DNA of 12,834 nt from a bacterium. GTDB lineage: Bacteria; Bacteroidota; Ignavibacteria; Kapaibacteriales; UBA2268. Of this stretch, positions 6,357 to 12,834 are shown in pieces. The notes beneath the pieces are model-generated. The model saw only the letters and a program-made list of their open reading frames with translations, was not told the origin of the DNA and did not search any database. The position numbers and the translations under genes are program-made. Location: contig JAUHXN010000051.1 in assembly GCA_030426865.1 (NCBI GenBank), forward strand, positions 1-12,834, given 5' to 3'. Each line of letters opens with the position of its first letter. Within the stretch, counting starts at the first letter, position 1.

Positions 6357-7778
6357 ATGGATCTATTTAATGACTTGGTTATTCCCGTTGGTTCTAGTCA
6401 TTTGACGTTGATAAGATTGATGCTATATATATCAGCATCTTTCCTTTTCGCCTATACAGGTTTGTTGTTTGGGTCTGTTTTTCTTTCTACTAGAGCAGCT
6501 AGTAAAGCAAAGAAAAATAATGATTTCAGATATCAAAAAATGGCTCAGGATTTAATCAAAGTTGGAACTGGTATTACAGGTATGTGGTTTGGTCTTGGGA
6601 TTGTTCCTTTCCTAAGCTTTATATTGAGTTACCCTCAACTTTTATCTGGTACTGAAGGTGATGTAGTTGGCTACCTTATTGTAGGATTGCTAGTCTTTTC
6701 TATGGCAGTAGCATCTATATACATTTATAAGAATTCATTGAATTTTAAATCTGTCTTTTACTCGTTTAAGACAAATGTTCGTTCAAAAAGCGAATCTTTA
6801 ATAGAAGAATACCATTCTTTAGATGAAGATGTAGAGAATACAGGATCATTCACTGGTATTTGGGGAGTAATACTACTTCTTGTTGCTACTTGGTTTTTAG
6901 CGGGTGCTACTACTTATGCTTACGATCAATCTATGTGGGGACAATCAATATTTGAAATGTTATTAAGTGCAAGTACAGTATTCAAAGCATTACTTATTTT
7001 AGTAATGGGTACTGCATTTGCTTCAGCAGTGTATATGTTTTATGCATTCTCTTGGCAAGGTGGTTATGACTTTGCAACGGAAGAAGAAAGACAATTATCA
7101 AAAAATTTCGTTAGAAGATTTGGATTATATTCTGCTTTATTAATTCCTTTAGTTTATGCATTCCAAATCGTTAACATACCTAATAATGCACTTTCTGGAT
7201 TGATGTTTGTATTTGGGTTGATTTCACTTCTTTTTGTAGTATTCTATGCTCAGTCAATATATTTGACTAAATCAGAAGATCATGCTTCTGGTATTAAATA
7301 TGGATTTATGTTCATAATGATATCATTTGCAATGTTTGCAGCTCAAGATCAACAAGCTTTTTATATTAGTAACGCTGCTAATCTAAATAGTATAGCAGAA
7401 ATACATGCTAAAGCTGAAGAAGAAAGACATTCACTTTATGCAACATCGGAGGAAGAGCCAGTTGTTGATGCACAAGCAATCTTCGATACACGTTGTATAG
7501 CTTGTCATAAATTTGATGCTAAAGGTGTAGGTCCAGCTTATAATGATGTTGTTCCTAAATATGAAGGTAAAGAAGGTGATTTAGTTAAATTTATATTAAG
7601 TCCTTCTCCACAAAACCCATCAGAATATCCAGCTGGTATGCCAGCTCAGGGTCTAACTCCTGCAGAGGGTAAAGCAATGGCAAAATGGTTATTAGGAAAA
7701 GTGTTAGGTGGTGGAGAGGAAGAAGCTGCTCCAGTTGCTGAAGAAACAACAGAAGACGCATCTGCTTCAAATCACTAA
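6357..7778 (+). CDS. Polytopic membrane protein with C-terminal cytochrome c domain
   Basis: In this 473-residue protein about eight hydrophobic helices (near 18-43, 66-91, 104-124, 166-188, 207-231, 255-273, 279-301, 313-330) precede a linker and a class I cytochrome c domain at about 370-448. The heme motif is CIACH (C380, C383, H384) and the probable axial ligand is Met428 in YPAGMPAQ. An acidic Ala/Glu-rich tail ends it. The membrane part has almost no histidines in its helices, so it does not look like a b-heme protein, and I do not recognise its family. The architecture resembles PuuD urate hydroxylase, but I see no clear sequence kinship. Its place after ctaB and before the operon terminator suggests an oxidase-associated electron carrier, perhaps standing in for the cytochrome c domain missing from CoxB. 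AAAGG at 6345-6349 supports the ATG. Confidence 0.85.
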   Translation: MDLFNDLVIPVGSSHLTLIRLMLYISASFLFAYTGLLFGSVFLSTRAASKAKKNNDFRYQKMAQDLIKVGTGITGMWFGLGIVPFLSFILSYPQLLSGTEGDVVGYLIVGLLVFSMAVASIYIYKNSLNFKSVFYSFKTNVRSKSESLIEEYHSLDEDVENTGSFTGIWGVILLLVATWFLAGATTYAYDQSMWGQSIFEMLLSASTVFKALLILVMGTAFASAVYMFYAFSWQGGYDFATEEERQLSKNFVRRFGLYSALLIPLVYAFQIVNIPNNALSGLMFVFGLISLLFVVFYAQSIYLTKSEDHASGIKYGFMFIMISFAMFAAQDQQAFYISNAANLNSIAEIHAKAEEERHSLYATSEEEPVVDAQAIFDTRCIACHKFDAKGVGPAYNDVVPKYEGKEGDLVKFILSPSPQNPSEYPAGMPAQGLTPAEGKAMAKWLLGKVLGGGEEEAAPVAEETTEDASASNH

Positions 7779-7804
7779 AAACATTTGAATATATAAAATT
7801 AAAA

Positions 7805-7835
7805 AAAAATGCCACTCAATTTGAGTGGCATTTTT
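7805..7835. terminator. Bidirectional intrinsic terminator between convergent genes
   Basis: A near-perfect inverted repeat has arms 7805-7819 and 7821-7835 (core GCCACTC / GAGTGGC). In practice it gives a roughly 13-bp stem and a five-base AATTT loop. It is flanked by an A-run on the left and a T-run on the right, so it can end the cox transcript on + and the M24 peptidase transcript on -. Confidence 0.93.
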
Positions 7836-7860
7836 AGTATATTATTAATTCAGACATTGT

Positions 7861-9039
7861 TTAAATTATAATAAGGTCTTGTTGGATATCTCCAGCAACA
7901 CTTACGCTACCTTCATTATCTATAATAACATCTATTTCAGTTCTGAATCCAAGTTTTTCTTCAGGAATATATATACCCGGCTCTATAGAGAAGATAGTCC
8001 CTTTTATTAGTAATCTATCATCCTTAGTTTCAAGGTTATCTATATGTGCACCATTACCATGGCAATCTGTAGCTATATTATGCCCAGTACGGTGCCAATA
8101 ATAATCCCCATATCCAGCATCTATTATTACTTTTCTTACTGCATCATCAACTTCTGCTCCTGAAACCTCTTGATTCGAAGAATACCTTTCTTTTACTAGT
8201 TCATATCCGGCATCTCTTGCATCTGCTGCTATTCTAAATAATTTATTTACCTTCTCAGGAACATTATTACCTACAAACCCCATCCAAGTAACATCAAAGT
8301 ATATACTTCCTTCCTTTTCAAATCGTGCGAATAGATCAATAAGTACCAAATCACCTTCTTGTATCTTATGACTGTTTTCAGGTGTTGGTTCGAAATGTGG
8401 GTCACCAGCGTGCTCATTAATACCCACTATTGGTCCATGATCCCAGAATATTCCATTATCTCTGAATTGTTGGTGCATATACTGTTGTACTTCATATTCA
8501 GTGGCAGGGTTACCTTCATCAATTCTAGTTCTGATATATTTAAATGCGTTATCTTTAATAGATAACATTACTTCAGCACATTTTCTGTGGTCTTCTATTT
8601 CTTCATTAGTTAAGTGTGATTCGAATAAACTTACAAGATTACCGCTACTAACTACTTCTACACCAAATCCTCGAATTAATTCTACTGTACCAGCATCAAC
8701 AATCGAAACATAAGGGATATCATTGTTAGGGGAGTATTGCATAGCAATACTTTTCGCATCTTTTAAAATAGATTTTAATTTCTCTGAAAGTTCTTGCCAA
8801 GGTAGATATAATTCTTTTTCACCAGGAAGGTGCTTTAAATAGTTAGGTTCTATCTTGTGATTTAATTTTATAGGAGTTCCTGTTGCAGGGATATAATAGA
8901 ACCATCTTCTAGTTGCCATATGACCAGTAGGTAATTCTAATATTCTAGCTGCTATATGGTCTCTACCATGAAAATCATAGAATAACCATCCATCAACTCC
9001 CATCTTTCTCAACTCTTCTTGTATCTTTTCAATTTGCAT
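7861..9039 (-). CDS. M24-family metallopeptidase (Xaa-Pro aminopeptidase-like)
   Basis: Family members are cytoplasmic metal-dependent peptidases that typically release N-terminal residues before proline. The 392-residue protein has an N-terminal creatinase-like domain (about 1-135) and a C-terminal pita-bread catalytic domain (about 145-390). All five dinuclear metal ligands are visible: Asp235 (VLIDLFAR), Asp249 (YFDVTW), His320 (RTGHNI), Glu353 (SIEPGIY) and Glu368 (RTEIDV). His215 (DPHFEP) is a likely substrate-binding residue. There is no signal peptide or membrane segment. It stands alone, convergent with the cox operon and divergent from the ogg gene 56 bases away. A weak GGA lies just upstream of the ATG at 9039. 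Substrate specificity (aminopeptidase P versus prolidase) cannot be told from this. Confidence 0.92.
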   Translation of the reverse strand: MQIEKIQEELRKMGVDGWLFYDFHGRDHIAARILELPTGHMATRRWFYYIPATGTPIKLNHKIEPNYLKHLPGEKELYLPWQELSEKLKSILKDAKSIAMQYSPNNDIPYVSIVDAGTVELIRGFGVEVVSSGNLVSLFESHLTNEEIEDHRKCAEVMLSIKDNAFKYIRTRIDEGNPATEYEVQQYMHQQFRDNGIFWDHGPIVGINEHAGDPHFEPTPENSHKIQEGDLVLIDLFARFEKEGSIYFDVTWMGFVGNNVPEKVNKLFRIAADARDAGYELVKERYSSNQEVSGAEVDDAVRKVIIDAGYGDYYWHRTGHNIATDCHGNGAHIDNLETKDDRLLIKGTIFSIEPGIYIPEEKLGFRTEIDVIIDNEGSVSVAGDIQQDLIII

Positions 9040-9095
9040 TATTTATCCAGCTTAAATTTTTAAATTAGTAAAACTTAAATATAAAATTTATTATT
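9040..9095. promoter_or_regulatory. Divergent promoter region between M24 peptidase and ogg
   Basis: These 56 very AT-rich bases separate two divergent genes and so must hold, or overlap, both promoters. TATAAA at 9080-9085 is a possible -10 for the + strand, but it would leave a leader of only a few bases. No convincing -35 is seen for either direction. The position is solid; the elements are a guess. Confidence 0.35.
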
Positions 9096-9725
9096 ATGAT
9101 TTCTATACAATTGCCTAATAATTTTCAAGAAAAATATGAAAAACTAAAACCATTTATTAGACAAAGATTAGATGAATTCGAAAACGTATCAGAGTCCAAA
9201 TACTTTTACGAATTATGCTTTTGTATTTGTACACCACAAAGTAGAGCAAGTTCGGCTTTGGCAGTACAGCTAGAGTTAGAGAAACTAGACTTTATTAATA
9301 AAGAAGTAGATACTACACCAATACTTAGAAATAAAAATCACTATATAAGATTTCACAATCAAAAGTCCAAAAGATTACAATTAGTCAAAAAACAATGGTT
9401 CAATATAAAGGAATTACTCGATTCTGATATTTCTGGAGAAGAGAAACGAGAGTGGATTAATAACAATGTAAATGGAATTGGAAGAAAAGAATCGGCACAT
9501 TACTTGCGTAATATAGGATATAAGAACTTAGCAATACTCGATAGACATATACTAAAACATCTTGTCACATGTGGAGTATTTACTGAAGTTCCTAATATTT
9601 CTACTAAGTCAAGGTATGATGATGTTTCAAATAAATTTAAAAAATATGCAGAACAAATAGGAATACCTATGGATGAATTAGATTTACTATTTTGGGCAGA
9701 AGAAGCAGGAGAGATTCTTAAGTGA
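9096..9725 (+). CDS. ogg: 8-oxoguanine DNA glycosylase/AP lyase, Ogg2 family
   Basis: This bifunctional base-excision repair enzyme removes 8-oxoguanine and nicks the resulting abasic site. The 209-residue length fits the Ogg2 family of Methanocaldococcus and other archaea. Family blocks visible are YFYELCFCICTPQ near 36-48, IRFHNQK near 84-90, and the helix-hairpin-helix VNGIGRKESAHYLRNIG at 125-141 with catalytic Lys131. ILDRHILKHL follows with Asp149. The segment MDELDLLFWAEEAGEILK ends the protein in a lysine; in Ogg2 enzymes the C-terminal lysine helps tell 8-oxoguanine from guanine. No Fe-S cluster cysteines are present. The stop overlaps the GTG start of truA, so the two are co-transcribed. 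The family is uncommon in bacteria compared with MutM. Confidence 0.93.
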   Translation: MISIQLPNNFQEKYEKLKPFIRQRLDEFENVSESKYFYELCFCICTPQSRASSALAVQLELEKLDFINKEVDTTPILRNKNHYIRFHNQKSKRLQLVKKQWFNIKELLDSDISGEEKREWINNNVNGIGRKESAHYLRNIGYKNLAILDRHILKHLVTCGVFTEVPNISTKSRYDDVSNKFKKYAEQIGIPMDELDLLFWAEEAGEILK

Positions 9726-10480
9726 AAACATTAATAATAAAGTTTCAGTTTGATGGTACTGATTTCGTTGGCTGGCAAATGCAACCTGGACAACGTTCTT
9801 TACAGGGTGAACTTACTAAAGCATTTCATTTAAAAACAGGTAATGAATTTAAGATAATTGCCGCGGGCAGAACAGACACAGGTGTGCATGGTATTAGTCA
9901 GATTGCAACGATTACAATTGATGATTTCCGTATTCCAGAACATAAAATTGTTCCTGCTATAAATACAGTACTGCCAGACGATTTGCAGTTAATCGATGCA
10001 CAAATAATTAATGAAAAGTACAATGCTAGGTTTGATGCAATTTCAAGAGAGTACAGTTATTATATAACGAATGACTACTCAGTATTTAAAAGACGTTATT
10101 ATGCACACTATAAAGAGAAATTAGACATAGCTCTGATGAACGAGGCATCTTCATCAATCATAGGTAAAAATGATTTTACTACATATTCTAAAGTGAATAA
10201 TGATTTGAATCACTATGTATGTGATCTAGAAAGATGCGATTGGGAAAGAATAAATGTTACAGACATAAAACTGAACATTAAGTCTAATAGATTCGTATAT
10301 TCTATGGTACGTAGCTTAGTAGGTACTATGGTTGATATTGGTTCAGGTAAATTAGCCCCAGATTACCTGAAAAGTGCACTTGAAAAGACTGACAGGAGCC
10401 TTTGTTCAAAAATTGCACCAGCAAATGGACTTTTTTTCGAAAAGGCCTATTTCAGTTCAGATTATAGAATATTAAAATAA
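9722..10480 (+). CDS. truA: tRNA pseudouridine(38-40) synthase TruA
   Basis: TruA isomerises uridines 38-40 of the tRNA anticodon arm to pseudouridine in the cytoplasm. At 252 residues it has the usual length. The N-terminus (KFQFDGTDFVGWQMQPG) and the catalytic motif GRTDTGVHG with nucleophile Asp52 are diagnostic. The second half holds the FTTYSK and YSMVRSLVGTMVDIGSGK segments of the family. It starts with GTG at 9722, and this codon overlaps the ogg TGA (GTGA), implying translational coupling. Its KTL first residues fit the expected beginning of the family, and no better start lies nearby. Confidence 0.96.
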   Translation: MKTLIIKFQFDGTDFVGWQMQPGQRSLQGELTKAFHLKTGNEFKIIAAGRTDTGVHGISQIATITIDDFRIPEHKIVPAINTVLPDDLQLIDAQIINEKYNARFDAISREYSYYITNDYSVFKRRYYAHYKEKLDIALMNEASSSIIGKNDFTTYSKVNNDLNHYVCDLERCDWERINVTDIKLNIKSNRFVYSMVRSLVGTMVDIGSGKLAPDYLKSALEKTDRSLCSKIAPANGLFFEKAYFSSDYRILK

Positions 10481-10578
10481 TCATTTATTTTCAAGTTGAC
10501 CGAAGGTTTAAGCTATTCAATTTGTCTAATCTATTGTAGAATTTATTTAATTGTTAAATTTGTGTTAATTTTGCTTAA
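10481..10578 (+). promoter_or_regulatory. Intergenic region with probable promoter for the adaptor-VTC-DUF4956 operon
   Basis: This 98-base AT-rich gap is the only sizeable upstream space for the next operon. TAGAAT at 10537-10542 resembles a -10 box, 36 bases before the ATG, but no well-spaced -35 is seen. TTGACC at 10496-10501 is too far upstream. No terminator hairpin is visible after truA, so read-through is also possible. Confidence 0.3.
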
Positions 10579-11613
10579 ATGATAAGAAAGTACTCCGTCA
10601 TATTATTTTTTATAGCTCCGCTATTTATACTTGCTCCTTTCGAAGTTAACTACTTGATTGAAGCAAATTCTCTAGTTTATTCTGCCAAAGAATGGCGTCT
10701 AACTAGAGATGATAATGGTGAGTTAAGTTCTATGATTATAGATAATGATCGTAACTTCTCTACTGCTAAAACTGATTATATATTCGACAGGGGAGATGTA
10801 GCAAAAATTAATTTCTATAATCATAATAAATCTATAAAAGAAAATGATACAATCGCAGTAATCAATTCTGATGTAGTAAATGAACAAATTATTACTTTGC
10901 AATCCGAACTAGCTGTTGCTAAAGCAGAATACAGAGATAAAATCACAGGTGAAAAAGCATCTATTATTAAGGAATTTAATGAAAGATTAGATATCGCTCA
11001 AAATAACGTTGAATTTACTACATTACAGTTGGAAAGAGCTGAAAAGATGGTAAAGGAAGACCTAATTCCTCAATTAGAATATGAGAAATATAAAAATGCG
11101 AATGAACTTGCCAAAATCAATTTGAAATTAGCAAGAAAGAGTTTGGAGACTGTATCTACCGGTGAAAAAAATGAAATCCTAGAGGTTATACAATCTCAGA
11201 TTAATACATTGGAAGATAGAATAGCAATCTTACAACAAAAGAAAGACAAATATATAATAAAAGCTCCATTTGATGGGATGATAAACTATTATCAAGATAG
11301 TACGAATCTTATCAAAATCAAGGATCCTTCAGTTTTTATAGTTAAGATACCTGTTAAGGTATATGAAATTGGTTATGTTGATCTCAACGATAAAGTTGAA
11401 TTATCAATTGATAAAACTGAAAATGTTTACCAAGGTGTGATTACAAATATTGAAGACGAGATTCGAGTAAGAGGTCGCGACCAGTATTTTTTAGTTACTG
11501 CAAGGGTTTTAAACCCTGATAAATTTATAAGACCAGGTATGATTTGCAAAGCATCTATCTACTCAGAAGAAATACCACTATATACTTTTGCCAAACGAAA
11601 ACTGGGATTCTAG
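10579..11613 (+). CDS. HlyD/RND-type periplasmic adaptor (membrane fusion) protein
   Basis: Proteins of this type bridge an inner-membrane transporter to the outer membrane. The 344-residue sequence begins with a hydrophobic signal or anchor (about 5-26). The first half of a lipoyl/barrel-sandwich domain lies near 70-98 (KENDTIAVINS). A long alpha-helical hairpin rich in heptad-like Leu/Ile and Glu/Lys runs at about 100-222. The second lipoyl half is IIKAPFDGMI at 226-235, and a beta-barrel region includes FIRPGMICKASI near 317-328. No ABC, RND or MFS pump lies beside it within the window. Instead it is followed four bases later by a VTC-domain gene. The adaptor fold is well supported; its transport partner is unknown. 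ATG at 10579 is the only sensible start. Confidence 0.85.
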   Translation: MIRKYSVILFFIAPLFILAPFEVNYLIEANSLVYSAKEWRLTRDDNGELSSMIIDNDRNFSTAKTDYIFDRGDVAKINFYNHNKSIKENDTIAVINSDVVNEQIITLQSELAVAKAEYRDKITGEKASIIKEFNERLDIAQNNVEFTTLQLERAEKMVKEDLIPQLEYEKYKNANELAKINLKLARKSLETVSTGEKNEILEVIQSQINTLEDRIAILQQKKDKYIIKAPFDGMINYYQDSTNLIKIKDPSVFIVKIPVKVYEIGYVDLNDKVELSIDKTENVYQGVITNIEDEIRVRGRDQYFLVTARVLNPDKFIRPGMICKASIYSEEIPLYTFAKRKLGF

Positions 11614-11616
11614 AAA

Positions 11617-12345
11617 TTGAGATTTGAGTATAAATTTTATGTTCATAGGAACAAAATTCCTCTTCTTCGTAATATAATATTAACGAAACTCAAGTTAGAT
11701 GAACACGTTGATCAAAATAGAAAACACTATACAGTAAGAAGTATATACTTCGATTCAATTGATTTAAAACACTATTACGAAAAAGTTAGTGGTTTAAAAC
11801 ATAGGAAAAAAGTACGTCTTAGAGGGTATGATTATGATTCAAATTCGATAGTTTTCTTTGAAGTTAAGAGGAAATATGAAGACCCTGGAATGAAAAATAG
11901 GTTCTCAACGAATTATTACGATGCCTTAAAGTTGATAAATGAAAGAACAATTAATACAAATAATGATGATTTGAACAAGTTTTTCTTTCAAGTGATGTCT
12001 TATAATTTAAGACCCATGGTCAATGTTATTTATGATCGTGAGCCTTATACAGAGACACATCAAACCCATAACAATTTACGTATAACATTTGATAAAAACT
12101 TAAGAAGTGTTGCATATCCTAAGATTGATGAATTATTTGTTGATGATGATATAAAACCAGCAATGATGGATTTTTTTATTTTAGAAGTCAAATTTAATAA
12201 TTATCTTCCGAGTTGGGTTAGAAATATGTCAGAATCCTTATCTTTGAAAAGAGAATCAGCATCCAAATATGTTATTTGTATAGATAGCCACAAATCCATA
12301 GTAAAACAGTCACGATTTGCTTATTTTCGTGCGGAACAAATATAA
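11617..12345 (+). CDS. VTC-domain protein, polyphosphate polymerase-like (CYTH/TTM fold)
   Basis: The family includes yeast Vtc4, which makes polyphosphate from ATP inside a tunnel of basic residues. The 242 residues are just this domain. Matches to Vtc4-type motifs are RFEYKF (R2, E4, K6), SIYFDS, KVRLRGY (R67, R69), FFEVKRK (E82, K84), IYDREPY (R141), LRITFD (R155), ILEVKF (E190, K192) and SASKYV (K217). So the nucleotide/metal-binding tunnel residues look intact, and activity is plausible but unproven. There are no membrane helices or SPX domain. The start is TTG at 11617: the first in-frame ATG comes only near residue 92, past several of these motifs, and TTG retains the N-terminal R-x-E-x-K. 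It lies four bases after the adaptor stop and two bases before the DUF4956 gene. Confidence 0.88.
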   Translation: MRFEYKFYVHRNKIPLLRNIILTKLKLDEHVDQNRKHYTVRSIYFDSIDLKHYYEKVSGLKHRKKVRLRGYDYDSNSIVFFEVKRKYEDPGMKNRFSTNYYDALKLINERTINTNNDDLNKFFFQVMSYNLRPMVNVIYDREPYTETHQTHNNLRITFDKNLRSVAYPKIDELFVDDDIKPAMMDFFILEVKFNNYLPSWVRNMSESLSLKRESASKYVICIDSHKSIVKQSRFAYFRAEQI

Positions 12346-12347
12346 AT

Positions 12348-12834
12348 ATGAATGAATTTCAGTACATAGAATTATTCCCGGTAACTGCACTAGAAATTAT
12401 ATACTCGTTGAGTATATCTTTTATATGTGGTGTACTGATATCTATCGTTTACCGAGTGACCTACAAAGGACCAAACTATTCTAGAACCTTCGTAAGTTCT
12501 TTGATAGTCCTAACTATTATAACTTCACTTGTCTTATTAGTTATTGGAAATAATTTGGCTACAGCGTTTGGGCTGGTTGGGGCGATGTCTATTATTCGAT
12601 TTAGAACTGCTGTCCGTGATGTACAAGATATAGTATTTATCTTCTTTTCTCTTGGTATAGGTATGGCTTCGGGTGTAGGGCTTTATCTTGTCGCTGTGAT
12701 TGGGACTATCTTTATTTGTCTTGTATTGCTCCTCTTATCTAATACTAACGTTTTCCAAACGGCTGATGTAAATTATCTAATACACATTACTTACAAGCCT
12801 AATGAAGTAAATGATGAAGTTAAAAAACTATTGA
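12348..12834 (+). CDS. DUF4956 membrane protein, 3' truncated by window end
   Basis: The first 162 residues are visible; the frame is still open at base 12834. It starts with ATG two bases after the VTC stop. Hydrophobic helices lie at about 13-36, 49-68, 93-112 and 114-131. Between them sits the signature block FGLVGAMSIIRFRTAVRD (74-91), then IVFIFFSLGIGMASG, typical of DUF4956. A soluble domain begins after about 140 (HITYKPNEVNDEVKKLL). DUF4956 genes are often found next to VTC-domain genes in bacteria. The function is unknown; it may be the membrane partner of the VTC protein (inference). Confidence 0.88.
   Translation, partial: MNEFQYIELFPVTALEIIYSLSISFICGVLISIVYRVTYKGPNYSRTFVSSLIVLTIITSLVLLVIGNNLATAFGLVGAMSIIRFRTAVRDVQDIVFIFFSLGIGMASGVGLYLVAVIGTIFICLVLLLLSNTNVFQTADVNYLIHITYKPNEVNDEVKKLL

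Noticed and set aside
7591..7815. Open frame on the - strand over the end of the membrane cytochrome gene
   Set aside because: It would start inside the terminator hairpin and run antisense to the cytochrome domain.
8359..8713. Two + strand open frames inside the M24 peptidase
   Set aside because: Both are antisense to a gene with all catalytic ligands intact and show no protein-family features.
10566..10573. TAATTTTG resembling the Bacteroidota TAnnTTTG -7 promoter element
   Set aside because: Only five bases before the ATG, so transcription would start at or inside the gene; no properly spaced TTTG upstream.
1..12834. tRNA/rRNA genes, CRISPR arrays, transposases, integration sites
   Set aside because: None was recognised on reading both strands; coding density is high and no suitable repeats or cloverleaf-like gaps were seen.

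Overview
The window is AT-rich (roughly one third G+C by eye) bacterial chromosome with tightly packed genes. The gene set points to the Bacteroidota / Chlorobiota / Ignavibacteriota-Kapabacteria (FCB) group: it has alternative complex III (ACIII) next to an A2-type heme-copper oxidase, a long-form SCO protein with a C-terminal membrane anchor, and VTC plus DUF4956 genes. Purine-rich Shine-Dalgarno-like sites occur before several genes and TTG starts appear to be used. I cannot name a genus from the sequence.

Region 1 (bases 1-7778, + strand) is one respiratory operon with gaps of no more than about 30 bases. It runs: end of actF (ACIII membrane subunit), a membrane-anchored monoheme cytochrome c, sco (copper chaperone), coxA (subunit I), coxC (subunit III, TTG start), coxD (subunit IV), coxB (CuA subunit II), ctaB (heme O synthase), and a polytopic membrane protein ending in a cytochrome c domain. 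Together these describe a quinol -> ACIII -> cytochrome c -> CuA -> heme a/a3-CuB electron route with two of its assembly factors. CoxA carries the YSHPxVY signature of A2-type oxidases such as the Rhodothermus caa3 enzyme. CoxB lacks the fused cytochrome c domain of caa3 enzymes, and a heme c domain sits instead on the unusual multi-span protein closing the operon. A strong bidirectional hairpin terminator (7805-7835) follows.

Region 2 (7861-9039, - strand) is a convergent M24-family metallopeptidase (Xaa-Pro aminopeptidase-like) with all five metal ligands.

Region 3 (9096-10480, + strand) is a two-gene unit with overlapping stop and start: an Ogg2-type 8-oxoguanine DNA glycosylase/lyase, a family best known from archaea, and truA (tRNA pseudouridine synthase).

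Region 4 (10579-12834, + strand) is a compact cluster: a HlyD/RND-type periplasmic adaptor, a VTC-domain (polyphosphate polymerase-like, CYTH fold) protein, and a DUF4956 membrane protein cut by the window end. VTC-DUF4956 pairing is known in bacteria but poorly characterised. With the adaptor in the same operon, this is the best candidate here for an undescribed system. No RNA genes, insertion sequences, CRISPR arrays or integration sites were recognised.
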